64,000 bases of DNA, from contig CANMDW010000003.1 in assembly GCA_947496705.1 (NCBI GenBank), positions 591,622 to 655,621 on the forward strand. Direction: 5' to 3'. The position numbers and the translations under genes are program-made. Origin of the DNA: an uncultured Aquimarina sp. (GTDB lineage Bacteria > Bacteroidota > Bacteroidia > Flavobacteriales > Flavobacteriaceae). Positions 47,207 through 55,622 of the stretch are shown here, piece after piece (within the stretch, counting starts at the first letter, position 1; each line of letters opens with the position of its first letter). The notes beneath the pieces are model-generated. The model worked only from the letters and a program-made list of their open reading frames with translations, was not told the origin of the DNA and ran no database searches.

Positions 47207-48679
47207 TTACCTTTTTTGTTTATATGCCCATAGGGTCTTGTACTTTTCTTTTCTGTATATGCCTTCGATTTTATTAAAAACCACATCTTTAAAAGCAAAA
47301 CCAGCAATGCCTGCAACAGTAACCAGTGCATACCCTGCATAAGGACTATAGACATAATGCCCAATGGCATACAATAGCATGGGTAACACCATTTTTGGTA
47401 ATGACAATAATAAGGTCTTGGTATTAAACGCCTGCTTGTCGCCAAATGCTTTTTTGTTACTGGTTAGATCAATAGGAGTTTTTACATAAGCTCCTGCCCA
47501 TAATACTACATGAGAATTTACTCCTATATTATAAATCGCGGCGACCACAATCGCCAGATATACTTCCCAACCAAAATACAGATACCCAGATGCCAATACC
47601 GTAGATATTAAGGTAGCAATTACCATCAACCACCACTTTGAAGACAGATATTCTTTATATCGAATATTCTGACTCATCATTAACGGATAATATGCGCTAT
47701 CCCAACTGGGAACAAATTGCCCAAAGCTCAAAAGAAATCCTCCTGTAACAAAAATTGCTGCAAAAATCCTCCAAACAGGGCCTTCGTATGTTTCAATAGC
47801 CCCGGTAAAGAATAGCAATCCATAAAAAAGAAATAGAATACTCACCAAAACCGTAGATCTGGCTCTTTTATTTCTCTTTATAAGCTTAATGTCATTTTTA
47901 AGAAAGGTCGCCGTTTTACCAAATCGATTTAACCAATCCAGATTTTCAGTTTTCACACTTTTGGATTTGATGGCCAAACCTGCATCCAGATATAAATCTT
48001 TAACAAAAGACCGAAATGATCTCAACAGTAAAAGTATACAGATGAAAACAGGAATTAACGAAAGATACCAGGCTTTATATAACCCCTGAAAGAAATATGC
48101 CGTGTAGATAGTAATATCAAAATACCCGAAATACTGCAGCCCTCCAAATAGTGCCAAAATACCCCCAACGACAAAAATAAGGTTGTCTTTTTTGTTTAGA
48201 ATAATATTCAAAAAGTTGTTACTGTAGATAAGTGCGATCAATCCTATGTTCCATAGCAAGACATTCTGTACAGGATACTCATATCTAATCAATGCAATAG
48301 AAAATGGAATAAAAAAGAAAGCATGGACGATATTAAAAAATGAAAACACGGTTTTTCCGAAGGCAAATGAAACAATCTTTCTTTTATTAAAAGGAAGTAG
48401 CAATAACGGTTTTATATTTATTATTGGCATTTTTTGCAGTGCATATCGAAACAATAAATCGGCAACCCACCAATAGATTAAAAATCTGTTTATCGTCTCC
48501 AGCGGATCAAGGTGCAACGTATCTTTAAGAAGTTTAAAAATGGCAACTCCGCCTATCGCCGATATAAAAGCCAGCCAAAGTGCCCAAAATCCCATAAACA
48601 ACTTCATGAACAATCCCGAAGTCAAAGAGGCAGATCTCCAGAAGGATTTCCATTGTAAAATGATGAAGTGCTTGAACAT
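47207..48679 (-). CDS. DUF5687 ABC-2 type permease, 490 aa
   Basis: About 10-12 membrane helices and the DUF5687 start FKHFIILQWKSFWRSASLTSGLFMKLFMGFWALW. The family is the permease partner of the ATPase gene that follows; five bases separate them. The transported compound is not known. First gene of the two-gene operon. Confidence 0.9.
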   Translation of the reverse strand: MFKHFIILQWKSFWRSASLTSGLFMKLFMGFWALWLAFISAIGGVAIFKLLKDTLHLDPLETINRFLIYWWVADLLFRYALQKMPIINIKPLLLLPFNKRKIVSFAFGKTVFSFFNIVHAFFFIPFSIALIRYEYPVQNVLLWNIGLIALIYSNNFLNIILNKKDNLIFVVGGILALFGGLQYFGYFDITIYTAYFFQGLYKAWYLSLIPVFICILLLLRSFRSFVKDLYLDAGLAIKSKSVKTENLDWLNRFGKTATFLKNDIKLIKRNKRARSTVLVSILFLFYGLLFFTGAIETYEGPVWRIFAAIFVTGGFLLSFGQFVPSWDSAYYPLMMSQNIRYKEYLSSKWWLMVIATLISTVLASGYLYFGWEVYLAIVVAAIYNIGVNSHVVLWAGAYVKTPIDLTSNKKAFGDKQAFNTKTLLLSLPKMVLPMLLYAIGHYVYSPYAGYALVTVAGIAGFAFKDVVFNKIEGIYRKEKYKTLWAYKQKR

Positions 48680-48934
48680 GGTTATTCAAATTTTTAGAGA
48701 AATTGAGATCACTTCTCATACTATTTAGTAATCCCAAACGCTATTTTGTTACAAAAAAAATTCACAATAATATTTTCCTTTTAAAATAGAATTGCTGTTC
48801 CAGCATTTATTATTTTTGTTGGAAATTTTAAAAAAGATCCCGATCCCGATAGCCATCGAGATCGGTTCAACTATCTGATTCGAATCCTCTATTAAGAATG
48901 GGGTTTCGGATTAGAGTTTCACTAAATTATTATA

Positions 48935-49987
48935 ATGCCAGACTTTCATACGTTATCGATAAAGCATATCACCCGAGAAACCCCTCATGCGGTTTCTATC
49001 GAATTCGAAGTACCTTCAGATTTAAAAAACACCTACGCATTTATTCCGGGTCAATACATAACGCTTAAAGCCGTAGTAAAAGGAAAAGAAATTCGCAGGG
49101 CTTATTCTATTTGTAGCACTCCTAAAAGCGGCATGCTAAAAGTTGCTGTAAAAGAAGTAAAAGACGGAACGTTCTCGGTTATCGCCAACACACAATTAAA
49201 AGAAGGTGATATGCTCGAAGTACATCCTCCCGAAGGCAACTTTTTGCTTACTACCAATGCTGAAGCCAGCAATACCTACCTGGCATTTGCAGCAGGTAGT
49301 GGTATTACTCCGGTGATGAGTATGATCAAAGCAGTGCTGGAAGAAGAACCAAACAGCCATTTTGTAGTAGTCTACGGAAACCAGACTCCGGAAGAAGCTA
49401 TCTTTTTAAAGCAATTACAAACATTACAAGCTGAAAATCCAGAACGTTTATTCATAGAATTGTTTTATAGCAGAAGCCAGGAAGAAGGAGCTCGTTTTGG
49501 AAGAATCGAACGATCTACGGTAAATTATGTGCTGAAAAATAAGTTTAAAGACCGTGTTTTTGAAGCTTTTTATCTATGTGGTCCAGAAGAGATGATTAAT
49601 ACCGTAAGTGATGCTTTATCAGAAAACGGTATCGCTAAGGATACGATACACTTTGAACTATTTACCAGTAGTACTGAAACAGTAGAAATCGACGCCAATC
49701 TCGAAGGAAAGACAGCCATTACTGTTCTTGTAGATGATGAAGAGTTCAACTTTGTGATGGATCAGAAAAAGACCATTCTCGACGCTGCACTAGACCAAGA
49801 TATCGATGCTCCTTATTCTTGCCAGGGAGGGGTATGTAGCTCCTGTATATGCAGAATTACCGAAGGTAGTGCCGTTATGGAAAAGAACAGCATTCTTACC
49901 GATAGTGAAATCGCCGAAGGACTCATCCTGGCTTGCCAGGCGCATCCTACTTCGGCGGCGGTTAAGATCGATTTTGATGATGTGTAA
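48935..49987 (+). CDS. Ferredoxin-NADP reductase-like flavoprotein with C-terminal 2Fe-2S domain, 350 aa
   Basis: FAD domain (RAYSICSTP), NAD(P) domain (AAGSGITPVMSMI, FYLCGPEEMI) and a plant-type ferredoxin domain at the C-terminus with the cluster cysteines C296, C301, C304 and C334 (SCQGGVCSSCIC, LACQAHP). The architecture is that of PaaE/HmpX-type reductases that feed electrons to oxygenases. No oxygenase is beside it, so the partner is unknown. Upstream, at about 48838-48866, is a CCCGATAGCCATCG palindrome-like segment. Confidence 0.92.
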   Translation: MPDFHTLSIKHITRETPHAVSIEFEVPSDLKNTYAFIPGQYITLKAVVKGKEIRRAYSICSTPKSGMLKVAVKEVKDGTFSVIANTQLKEGDMLEVHPPEGNFLLTTNAEASNTYLAFAAGSGITPVMSMIKAVLEEEPNSHFVVVYGNQTPEEAIFLKQLQTLQAENPERLFIELFYSRSQEEGARFGRIERSTVNYVLKNKFKDRVFEAFYLCGPEEMINTVSDALSENGIAKDTIHFELFTSSTETVEIDANLEGKTAITVLVDDEEFNFVMDQKKTILDAALDQDIDAPYSCQGGVCSSCICRITEGSAVMEKNSILTDSEIAEGLILACQAHPTSAAVKIDFDDV

Positions 49988-50134
49988 TTAGTTGGTAGTG
50001 GTTAGAGAGAGTAGAGAAATTAGTTTCATTTATCCATTAGATAATCTTTGTAATTTGATTCGATTTATTATTCCATTACATCTTTAAATAGTATAAATTT
50101 AATACCTTTAACTTATAGTAAATCAAAATTTTAA

Positions 50135-50142
50135 TACATTTG
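50135..50142 (+). promoter_or_regulatory. Putative -7 promoter element of the Panacea toxin-antitoxin operon
   Basis: TACATTTG fits the Bacteroidota TAnnTTTG consensus and lies 27 bases before the ATG at 50169. No convincing -33 TTTG is seen; the upstream part reads CCTTTAACTTATAG. Confidence 0.45.
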
Positions 50143-50168
50143 TGCAACAATCTGAATAAATTCTACCT

Positions 50169-50786
50169 ATGAATTTCGGAATTTTAAACACCATATTTAA
50201 TAAGGGATTTACCCAATCTGAAATTGACAAAATAGGGAACTCGTTAATCTATATAACATCTGTTTTAGGAGAAATTTCAAAGACAAAAGCATTAAAACTT
50301 CTATATTTTTTAGAAGAAAAATCAATTAACGATACAGGTATTCCTTTCTTTGGCTTAGAATGGAAAGTATGGAAATTAGGGCCTGTAGATCAAACAATCT
50401 ATAGTGAATTTTCTAATTCGCCAGATTTACTAAAAGACTATATTGATATCAGTTTTCGCGATAACAATATTTGCATGCTAAAAGGAATAAAAGACTTCTC
50501 TGATGATGAGTTTTCGGATTATGATTTAATGTTAATTGAAAAAGTTGTTGAATCTTTAGGTTATTTTAGTGCTTCAGAACTAAGTGAATTAACTCACAAA
50601 AAAGGGGGGCTTTGGGATAAGGTAGCTACTGAGAAAGGTCTTCTTGAAAAATTCAATAATGGATTACAAACAACTTCAGATTATCATATTGAATTTTTCA
50701 ATTTAATTAAATCAGATGAATTAAAGGTACAAATGTTTAATAATTACTTTGACCTAAAGGGAGTTGACAGGCAATATTCTTATTAA
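50169..50786 (+). CDS. Panacea (SocA-like, DUF4065) domain antitoxin, 205 aa
   Basis: The Panacea fold signature is clear: TKALKLLYFLEEKSINDTGIPFFGLEW, then KVWKLGPVDQTIYSEF. A C-terminal helix-rich part (YLSEL-type ASELSELTHKKGGLWDKVATEKG) belongs to the same domain. Panacea antitoxins neutralise many unrelated toxins and often sit in two-gene operons. The next gene begins 2 bases after the stop, as expected for such a pair. Cytoplasmic. Both genes are visibly richer in A and T than their neighbours, suggesting horizontal transfer. Confidence 0.82.
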   Translation: MNFGILNTIFNKGFTQSEIDKIGNSLIYITSVLGEISKTKALKLLYFLEEKSINDTGIPFFGLEWKVWKLGPVDQTIYSEFSNSPDLLKDYIDISFRDNNICMLKGIKDFSDDEFSDYDLMLIEKVVESLGYFSASELSELTHKKGGLWDKVATEKGLLEKFNNGLQTTSDYHIEFFNLIKSDELKVQMFNNYFDLKGVDRQYSY

Positions 50787-50788
50787 TT

Positions 50789-51262
50789 ATGAAATTAGAA
50801 TTTGCTGATCTATACTATATCCATAATTTTAAGTTTACCACTGGAAATACTAAAAACAAGTACTTATTAGTACTATCAAATACTGATTCTGAAAGTAAAT
50901 TAATTTTATCTCTTCCTTCTAGCGTGGGGAGAGTTCCTAATCACTTAGAAAATGGTCAATTTGGCTGTATTAGCTGTGATAAAAGTCATTTTAATTGTTA
51001 TCGTTTTTTACAAAACATAATTGTTACTGAAAAAAGTGATTTTGAATTTCCAAAAGATACTTATGTTTATGGAGAATGGATTCAAAACTGGAATTCAAAA
51101 TCACTTAAAATGGATTATACAGTTGAAGGTGTAGATTATGATTATTTAGGTAAGATAAAAAATGAATATATTGTTGACCTTTTGAAATGTTTTGTTTCTT
51201 CTATAAAAGTTAAGAAAAAGTTTCAAAGAATATTTTCCTCTATCCTAGAAAACCTAAATTAA
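50789..51262 (+). CDS. Probable toxin partner of the Panacea antitoxin, 157 aa
   Basis: No domain can be named with certainty. The N-terminus (FADLYYIHNFKFTTGNTKNKYLLVLSN) recalls the SH3-like barrel start of MazF/PemK endoribonucleases, with a charged-aromatic motif, then a conserved-looking SLPSSVGRVPNHLENGQFGC-type stretch with several cysteines (GCISCDKSHFNCYRF). The basic C-terminal helix (SSIKVKKKFQRIFSSIL) could bind nucleic acid. Function as toxin is inferred from position behind the antitoxin (2-base gap). It converges on the glycosyltransferase gene with 14 bases between the stops. Confidence 0.55.
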   Translation: MKLEFADLYYIHNFKFTTGNTKNKYLLVLSNTDSESKLILSLPSSVGRVPNHLENGQFGCISCDKSHFNCYRFLQNIIVTEKSDFEFPKDTYVYGEWIQNWNSKSLKMDYTVEGVDYDYLGKIKNEYIVDLLKCFVSSIKVKKKFQRIFSSILENLN

Positions 51263-51276
51263 CCTTTAAAAAGATA

Positions 51277-52341
51277 TCATAAATTATTAATAGCTTCTAA
51301 AACAGTTTCTGGTGTGATGGTATGCATCACTTTTTCATATCCTGGCGGAAATTTATTGCCATAAATTGAGGTTGGGATCTGATCATACTTTGCCAAATTT
51401 GGTAAAATAGCATGCTCCATGGGTTGGCCAAAAGGCATAAACCCGGCAAAAGGATGTGTTACTCCCCACAAGGTGATGGTAGGCACTCCATACATCGCCG
51501 CAAGGTGTGCATTACCGCTATCCATAGACAACATCGCATCCAGATTACCGATAAGTTTCAGCTCGTCTTCAAAAGATAGCTTTCCGGCAATATTGGTCAC
51601 ATTCTTATATTTGCTGTCGATGTTATTGAGTAGGTCTGTTTCTCGTTTTCCACCTCCAAAAAGGAACATCTCATATTGATCTCCCTTATCCAGCTCCTCG
51701 ATTACCTTAATCATTAGTTCCAAAGGATATGTTTTGCTTTCATATTGCGCAAAAGGGGCAATCCCCAGCCATTTTTTGGTAGAATTTTGCGCTAAGGAGA
51801 GAATATTTGGTGACAGGGGTTGTTTCTTCGGAAACTTATGATGCCTGAGATCTATGGGGTATCCCAGAGCCGAAAATACATCGGCATAGCGTTGGTGGGT
51901 CGTTTTTAATTGCTCAAACACTTTATTCACAGATTGGGTTAATGCCTTCTTTTCTGCTCTTCCTTTATCTACCTGTACTACTTTAATCCCTCGTAGTGAA
52001 AATATTGTTTTCAAAACATTGGATCGCAGCACATGGTGTAAATCGGCAACGGCATCTATGCCTTGTTTCTTAAGTTCATTTGCCAATCGGGAGAGCCCCA
52101 GAATACCCTTATGGTTTCCATCTACATCGGCATGGTATACCTCGAGGTTATCGATATCTGAAAATATAGGTGCGAAGAACTTTCGCGTAAGCACGGTAAG
52201 TTTCACATCGGGATACGCAGCCCTGAATGTACGCAATACAGGAACGGTCATTGCCACATCACCCATAGCCGAAAGACGAATAACCAGAATATGGCCAGCC
52301 TCCGGTTTTTTATGCTCTGTTGTTGCTATATTTTGATTCAA
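51277..52341 (-). CDS. Glycosyltransferase family 9 (heptosyltransferase-like), 354 aa
   Basis: GT-B fold LPS transferase. N-terminal ILVIRLSAMGDVAMTVPVLRTFRAAYP, DLHHVLRSN and the C-terminal nucleotide-sugar site SMDSGNAHLAAMYGVPTITLWG are the family signature (RfaF/WaaC-like). It adds a sugar to lipid A core or related lipid at the inner membrane. The ATG at 52341 is 8 bases downstream of the DUF4254 stop, so the two are co-transcribed. Confidence 0.9.
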   Translation of the reverse strand: MNQNIATTEHKKPEAGHILVIRLSAMGDVAMTVPVLRTFRAAYPDVKLTVLTRKFFAPIFSDIDNLEVYHADVDGNHKGILGLSRLANELKKQGIDAVADLHHVLRSNVLKTIFSLRGIKVVQVDKGRAEKKALTQSVNKVFEQLKTTHQRYADVFSALGYPIDLRHHKFPKKQPLSPNILSLAQNSTKKWLGIAPFAQYESKTYPLELMIKVIEELDKGDQYEMFLFGGGKRETDLLNNIDSKYKNVTNIAGKLSFEDELKLIGNLDAMLSMDSGNAHLAAMYGVPTITLWGVTHPFAGFMPFGQPMEHAILPNLAKYDQIPTSIYGNKFPPGYEKVMHTITPETVLEAINNL

Positions 52342-52349
52342 AATCGCAT

Positions 52350-52958
52350 CTACTTTTCGCCACGCAATACTGGGTTTAATTCATCATCATTATACATCTT
52401 CATCTGTTTGTAGACTTTCATGTATTTATCTCCATTTTCGATATCTTTTAGCAAGGTGTCTATCGCCGTAGACAAGTCTACCTGCTGTTCTAATAATACA
52501 TTGAGCTTATTCTGGCAGGCTATTTTGTGGGTATCGGTGGCACCTTCACGAATCGTTTCCTGGTGCATATGATATACTTTTAATGCCAAAATAGATAATC
52601 TGTCGATCCCCCAGGCAGGGCTTTCGGTATTAATAGTGGCATCGGCCTTGGGAGTCACATCTTTGTATTTTTCCAAAAAATAACTATCGATATATTCTAC
52701 CATATCGGTTCGGTCCTGATTTGACGCATCAATCTGTCGTTTTAGCTTCAGGGCAGCAACCGGATCAATCCCGGGATCACGAATAATATCTTCATAATGC
52801 CATTGTACTGTATCGATCCAACATTTACGATATAATAAATGCTCTATGGCATGTGATTTACTATCGTATGGATTATAGAATTCCTGATCAACGCTGTCGA
52901 TCACATGGTACATTTCTATAACTTCTTTAAAAATAAAATTCGCTTTATCGGTAAACAT
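52350..52958 (-). CDS. DUF4254 protein, 202 aa
   Basis: Bacteroidota-specific family of unknown function. A helical protein with no signal peptide; characteristic segments are YHVIDSVDQEFYNPYDSKSHAIEHLLYRKCWIDTVQWHYED and SPAWGIDRLSILALKVYHM. It is usually found with an LPS glycosyltransferase, as here (gene 51277), and lies 5 bases after the methylase gene. Confidence 0.85.
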   Translation of the reverse strand: MFTDKANFIFKEVIEMYHVIDSVDQEFYNPYDSKSHAIEHLLYRKCWIDTVQWHYEDIIRDPGIDPVAALKLKRQIDASNQDRTDMVEYIDSYFLEKYKDVTPKADATINTESPAWGIDRLSILALKVYHMHQETIREGATDTHKIACQNKLNVLLEQQVDLSTAIDTLLKDIENGDKYMKVYKQMKMYNDDELNPVLRGEK

Positions 52959-52963
52959 CTGTG

Positions 52964-53959
52964 CTATTGTTTTTCTAAAATGTGTAAATATTCTATAGTT
53001 TGTGCGGCTTTATGATTTCGGATCTGGGTTTTGTGTGCTTTAAAACGTTTATATCCCGTAGTTGCGAGATCATATTTGCCATAACGCTGTAAAATCTTTC
53101 GTATTTCTTTTTTGGGTATGATACCCTCGTTATTATAACTTAAAAAAATATAATTGAACTTCGCATTTTTTATCAATTCTTCAAAAACCGGTTTTGCTTT
53201 ATTCCTGCTGCAATAATCAGAACGATCATATGGGCGCAAACCTGTTTTTCCGACAGGTACAAAGGTATCATATTTTGCAATAGTATTTAATAAATGATAG
53301 TTTAATCCATACTGCCGGAAATTATAAGGAGGGTCGAAATAGAGGATGTCTCCTTCTATGCTTTTAATAAGTTCATTACTGTCTTGATTAAACACTGCAT
53401 GTGTATTTGTGGTGGTTACAAATGCAGCCGGAATGATTTCTATTTTTTTCTGAGCAGTTCTCTTTAGTTGTTTGAGATACGCCGAATATACTGAAGCCGT
53501 ATTTGCCACTTTATCGGCACTCTCTATTAGAGAAGCCAACAGAAAATAATAGAGATCTTCTTCAATTACCTTTACATGCTTCCAGTTTTCGATTTGTGTT
53601 CTTATGGCATCTATTTTCTGGCCGTTTTCATCACTAAAATACTGCCTGTCGCACCCTCCCAGGCAATAATTCTTATAGATAAATCCTGGTATTCCTTCTA
53701 ATTGATTTAGGGCATTCAGATATTCTGAAGCCTGAATGCAGGTATGATTCCCGATATAGTTTCTGTTTAAGACGTAGCTGTAGAACTCCAAATCATTGGC
53801 GATCACTTTTTTTACCAATGGTTTAAAAGTTCTTCCTACGATGCCGGTTCCTGCAAAAAGATCACAAAATACCTTATCTTTCAGGTCATTCCCCACAACA
53901 CCCTGAATCGTAGCACGAATAAAATCTGAAAGTCTGTATTTTGATCCTATATAATTCAC
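52964..53959 (-). CDS. D12-class DNA adenine methylase, 331 aa
   Basis: N-terminal NYIGSKYRLSDFI is the AdoMet motif X of Dam-type enzymes, DLFAGTGIVGRTF is motif I and YFDPPYNFRQY is the catalytic DPPY motif IV. It should methylate the N6 of adenine in an unknown site. No restriction endonuclease lies nearby; the methylase heads a run with DUF4254 and a glycosyltransferase. It may be a solitary housekeeping methylase of the family or a mis-annotated RNA/protein methylase, though the DPPY pattern favours DNA. Confidence 0.85.
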   Translation of the reverse strand: MNYIGSKYRLSDFIRATIQGVVGNDLKDKVFCDLFAGTGIVGRTFKPLVKKVIANDLEFYSYVLNRNYIGNHTCIQASEYLNALNQLEGIPGFIYKNYCLGGCDRQYFSDENGQKIDAIRTQIENWKHVKVIEEDLYYFLLASLIESADKVANTASVYSAYLKQLKRTAQKKIEIIPAAFVTTTNTHAVFNQDSNELIKSIEGDILYFDPPYNFRQYGLNYHLLNTIAKYDTFVPVGKTGLRPYDRSDYCSRNKAKPVFEELIKNAKFNYIFLSYNNEGIIPKKEIRKILQRYGKYDLATTGYKRFKAHKTQIRNHKAAQTIEYLHILEKQ

Positions 53960-53982
53960 TTATATCAATTTAAATTAAACTA

Positions 53983-54026
53983 CTACCGGCTTCAAGCCGG
54001 TAGATTTGGTAACCGACTTAAGTCGG
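53983..54026. repeat. Two tandem perfect palindromes
   Basis: CTACCGGCTTCAAGCCGGTAG at 53983-54003 (three-base loop) and CCGACTTAAGTCGG at 54013-54026, in the gap upstream of the methylase gene. They resemble short intergenic palindromes common in flavobacterial genomes. Confidence 0.7.
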
Positions 54027-54105
54027 CTTAAGATTGAAACAGTAATTATCCCATCCTAAATCCCTGCCTTGCCTACCAATGGTAGATAAACCTGCCCTTA
54101 ATCTA

Positions 54106-55026
54106 TCAAAACAATAAAGTGGTAAGCGGAATGAGTATAAACACCCAGATATTGATTTCTTTGGCAAATTGATAAGAACTCATTTCTAAATATGGAGTGC
54201 CAATAATGGCAAGTGGGATTGCCACAAAAAACAACTCGGAAGTATTTTTTTGTGGTGCAATAGCAGCTACTCCTACAGCCACTATCAAATAGGCAAAAAC
54301 AAGTCTTAGTACCGGTTTGATATTTGCTGCTTTTCTATTGAGTTTTATTAAATATATCGAGGAAAAAAACAACATGCAAAGACCTAATATCCCTACTGAA
54401 AAAAGCTGATCTTTTATCAAATAACCCTGATACGAAACCGAAACAGGGGCTACATACTCAGTAAACGTATAAAACGAATCATAAAACAATAATGTAAAGC
54501 AATTCGCAAATAGATATACCATTCCCAGACCAATCACAGGGATAATCCAGTTTCGGTAATTTTTTGGTTCAAAATATAATATCCCTATAAAGACCAGTAT
54601 AATAAATCCAATACTCCAGAAATAGACCAGTGAAGATAGACCAATATATATAGTTGCATTAAAAATTTTGGATTTCATCTGTTTTTCATTTCTTAAATAC
54701 AGAACGTTTCTTAAAGCAAGCAATACAAATACATTAGCTAACAAAATGGTCGTATTTGTTAATGCATAAGGCACTATCGCTGTTAGAAATGCATATAAAA
54801 GAATGGTATGTGTTCCTTTATGAGTAAGGTCATTTCTTTGCACAATAAAATGAAGCATCAACATAGGTAATACATAAAGCAATGCTCCTGCCACAAACTT
54901 TATTATGTACCCGCTTTCTGCCACAAACCCTCTCTTGTAATGTGCTATTACAAAAAGGGTAAGCATATACAATGCCACTACAATATAATTAATAGGTTTT
55001 GATTTACTAAAAAAGCTTGATAACAC
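54106..55026 (-). CDS. DUF6427 membrane protein, 306 aa
   Basis: About eight to ten predicted membrane helices. The beginning LSSFFSKSKPINYIVVALYMLTLFVIAHY and the conserved core match the DUF6427 family, known only in flavobacteria. A bactoprenol-linked sugar role has been suggested by genome context but is unproven. The DUF6341 gene is divergent and purD lies behind that, a common synteny in this family. Confidence 0.85.
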   Translation of the reverse strand: MLSSFFSKSKPINYIVVALYMLTLFVIAHYKRGFVAESGYIIKFVAGALLYVLPMLMLHFIVQRNDLTHKGTHTILLYAFLTAIVPYALTNTTILLANVFVLLALRNVLYLRNEKQMKSKIFNATIYIGLSSLVYFWSIGFIILVFIGILYFEPKNYRNWIIPVIGLGMVYLFANCFTLLFYDSFYTFTEYVAPVSVSYQGYLIKDQLFSVGILGLCMLFFSSIYLIKLNRKAANIKPVLRLVFAYLIVAVGVAAIAPQKNTSELFFVAIPLAIIGTPYLEMSSYQFAKEINIWVFILIPLTTLLF

Positions 55027-55140
55027 TACTATTTTTTATATTTTTGCATCAAACAATTACTATAATTGTTTTTGTGTATGAACTCATCTTGAGTTGTATT
55101 ATAGAACTAATGTATAAAAAGTTTTTAGTTTGACTAATTT

Positions 55141-55226
55141 AAAATTAATTACACATTTGTTTTTAAATCCTTATTTCTTATTTCTTCTCAAAGGAGAAAT
55201 GGTTAAATGTAAGTGTAATTAATTTT
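55141..55226. repeat. Long imperfect hairpin in the divergent intergenic region
   Basis: AAAATTAATTACAC at 55141-55154 pairs exactly with GTGTAATTAATTTT at 55213-55226. In the loop, ATTTCTT...GGAGAAAT can form an inner stem. Confidence 0.5.
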
Positions 55227-55246
55227 ATAATTGCTTTTTGTAATAA

Positions 55247-55295
55247 GAAGTGATTTAAACTTTTTCGCTTCAATCAAGAAAGTTTAAATCACTTC
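55247..55295 (+). promoter_or_regulatory. Strong hairpin directly before the DUF6341 gene
   Basis: GAAGTGATTTAAACTTT (55247-55263) and its reverse complement (55279-55295) form a perfect 17-base stem, ending 18 bases before the ATG at 55314. It may be a terminator or attenuator for readthrough, or a leader structure. Confidence 0.5.
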
Positions 55296-55313
55296 ATAAA
55301 GTAATAACAAATT

Positions 55314-55544
55314 ATGAAAGATTTTTTTGAAGGGATCGAATCCCTTTTTGTAGACGTGTTATTTGCTCCTTATGACGCATTGAGAGCACTAGAGTTAGAA
55401 AACTGGACTGCTGCCAACGTTGTGAACTGGTCGTTTATGCTGATTGGCTTTATCGCTTTTTTCTATTGGATGAAGGAATTAAAGAAATTTAATGATAATA
55501 ATGAAGAGGATAGGGATCCTAAGGCGCATTCATTTTTGAATTAG
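55314..55544 (+). CDS. DUF6341 small membrane protein, 76 aa
   Basis: One membrane helix (NVVNWSFMLIGFIAFFYWMKEL) with an amphipathic N-terminal helix (KDFFEGIESLFVDVLFAPYDALRALELENW). The C-terminus is acidic (NDNNEEDRDPKAHSFLN). It belongs to a flavobacterial family of unknown function (DUF6341) found beside DUF6427 and purD; some homologs are wrongly named uracil phosphoribosyltransferase. It converges with purD. Confidence 0.87.
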   Translation: MKDFFEGIESLFVDVLFAPYDALRALELENWTAANVVNWSFMLIGFIAFFYWMKELKKFNDNNEEDRDPKAHSFLN

Positions 55545-55622
55545 TGTTAAGGCAAGCCAAAACCTATACATCATCCAATGCATCTTTTGCCTTATGTGTC
55601 ATTTCAGCTTTGACTTAACACT
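55542..55622. terminator. Long inverted repeat between convergent genes
   Basis: TAGTGTTAAG at 55542-55551 matches the reverse complement at 55613-55622, with a nested AAGGCAA/TTGCCTT pair. It spans both stop codons and could stop both transcripts. Confidence 0.5.
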
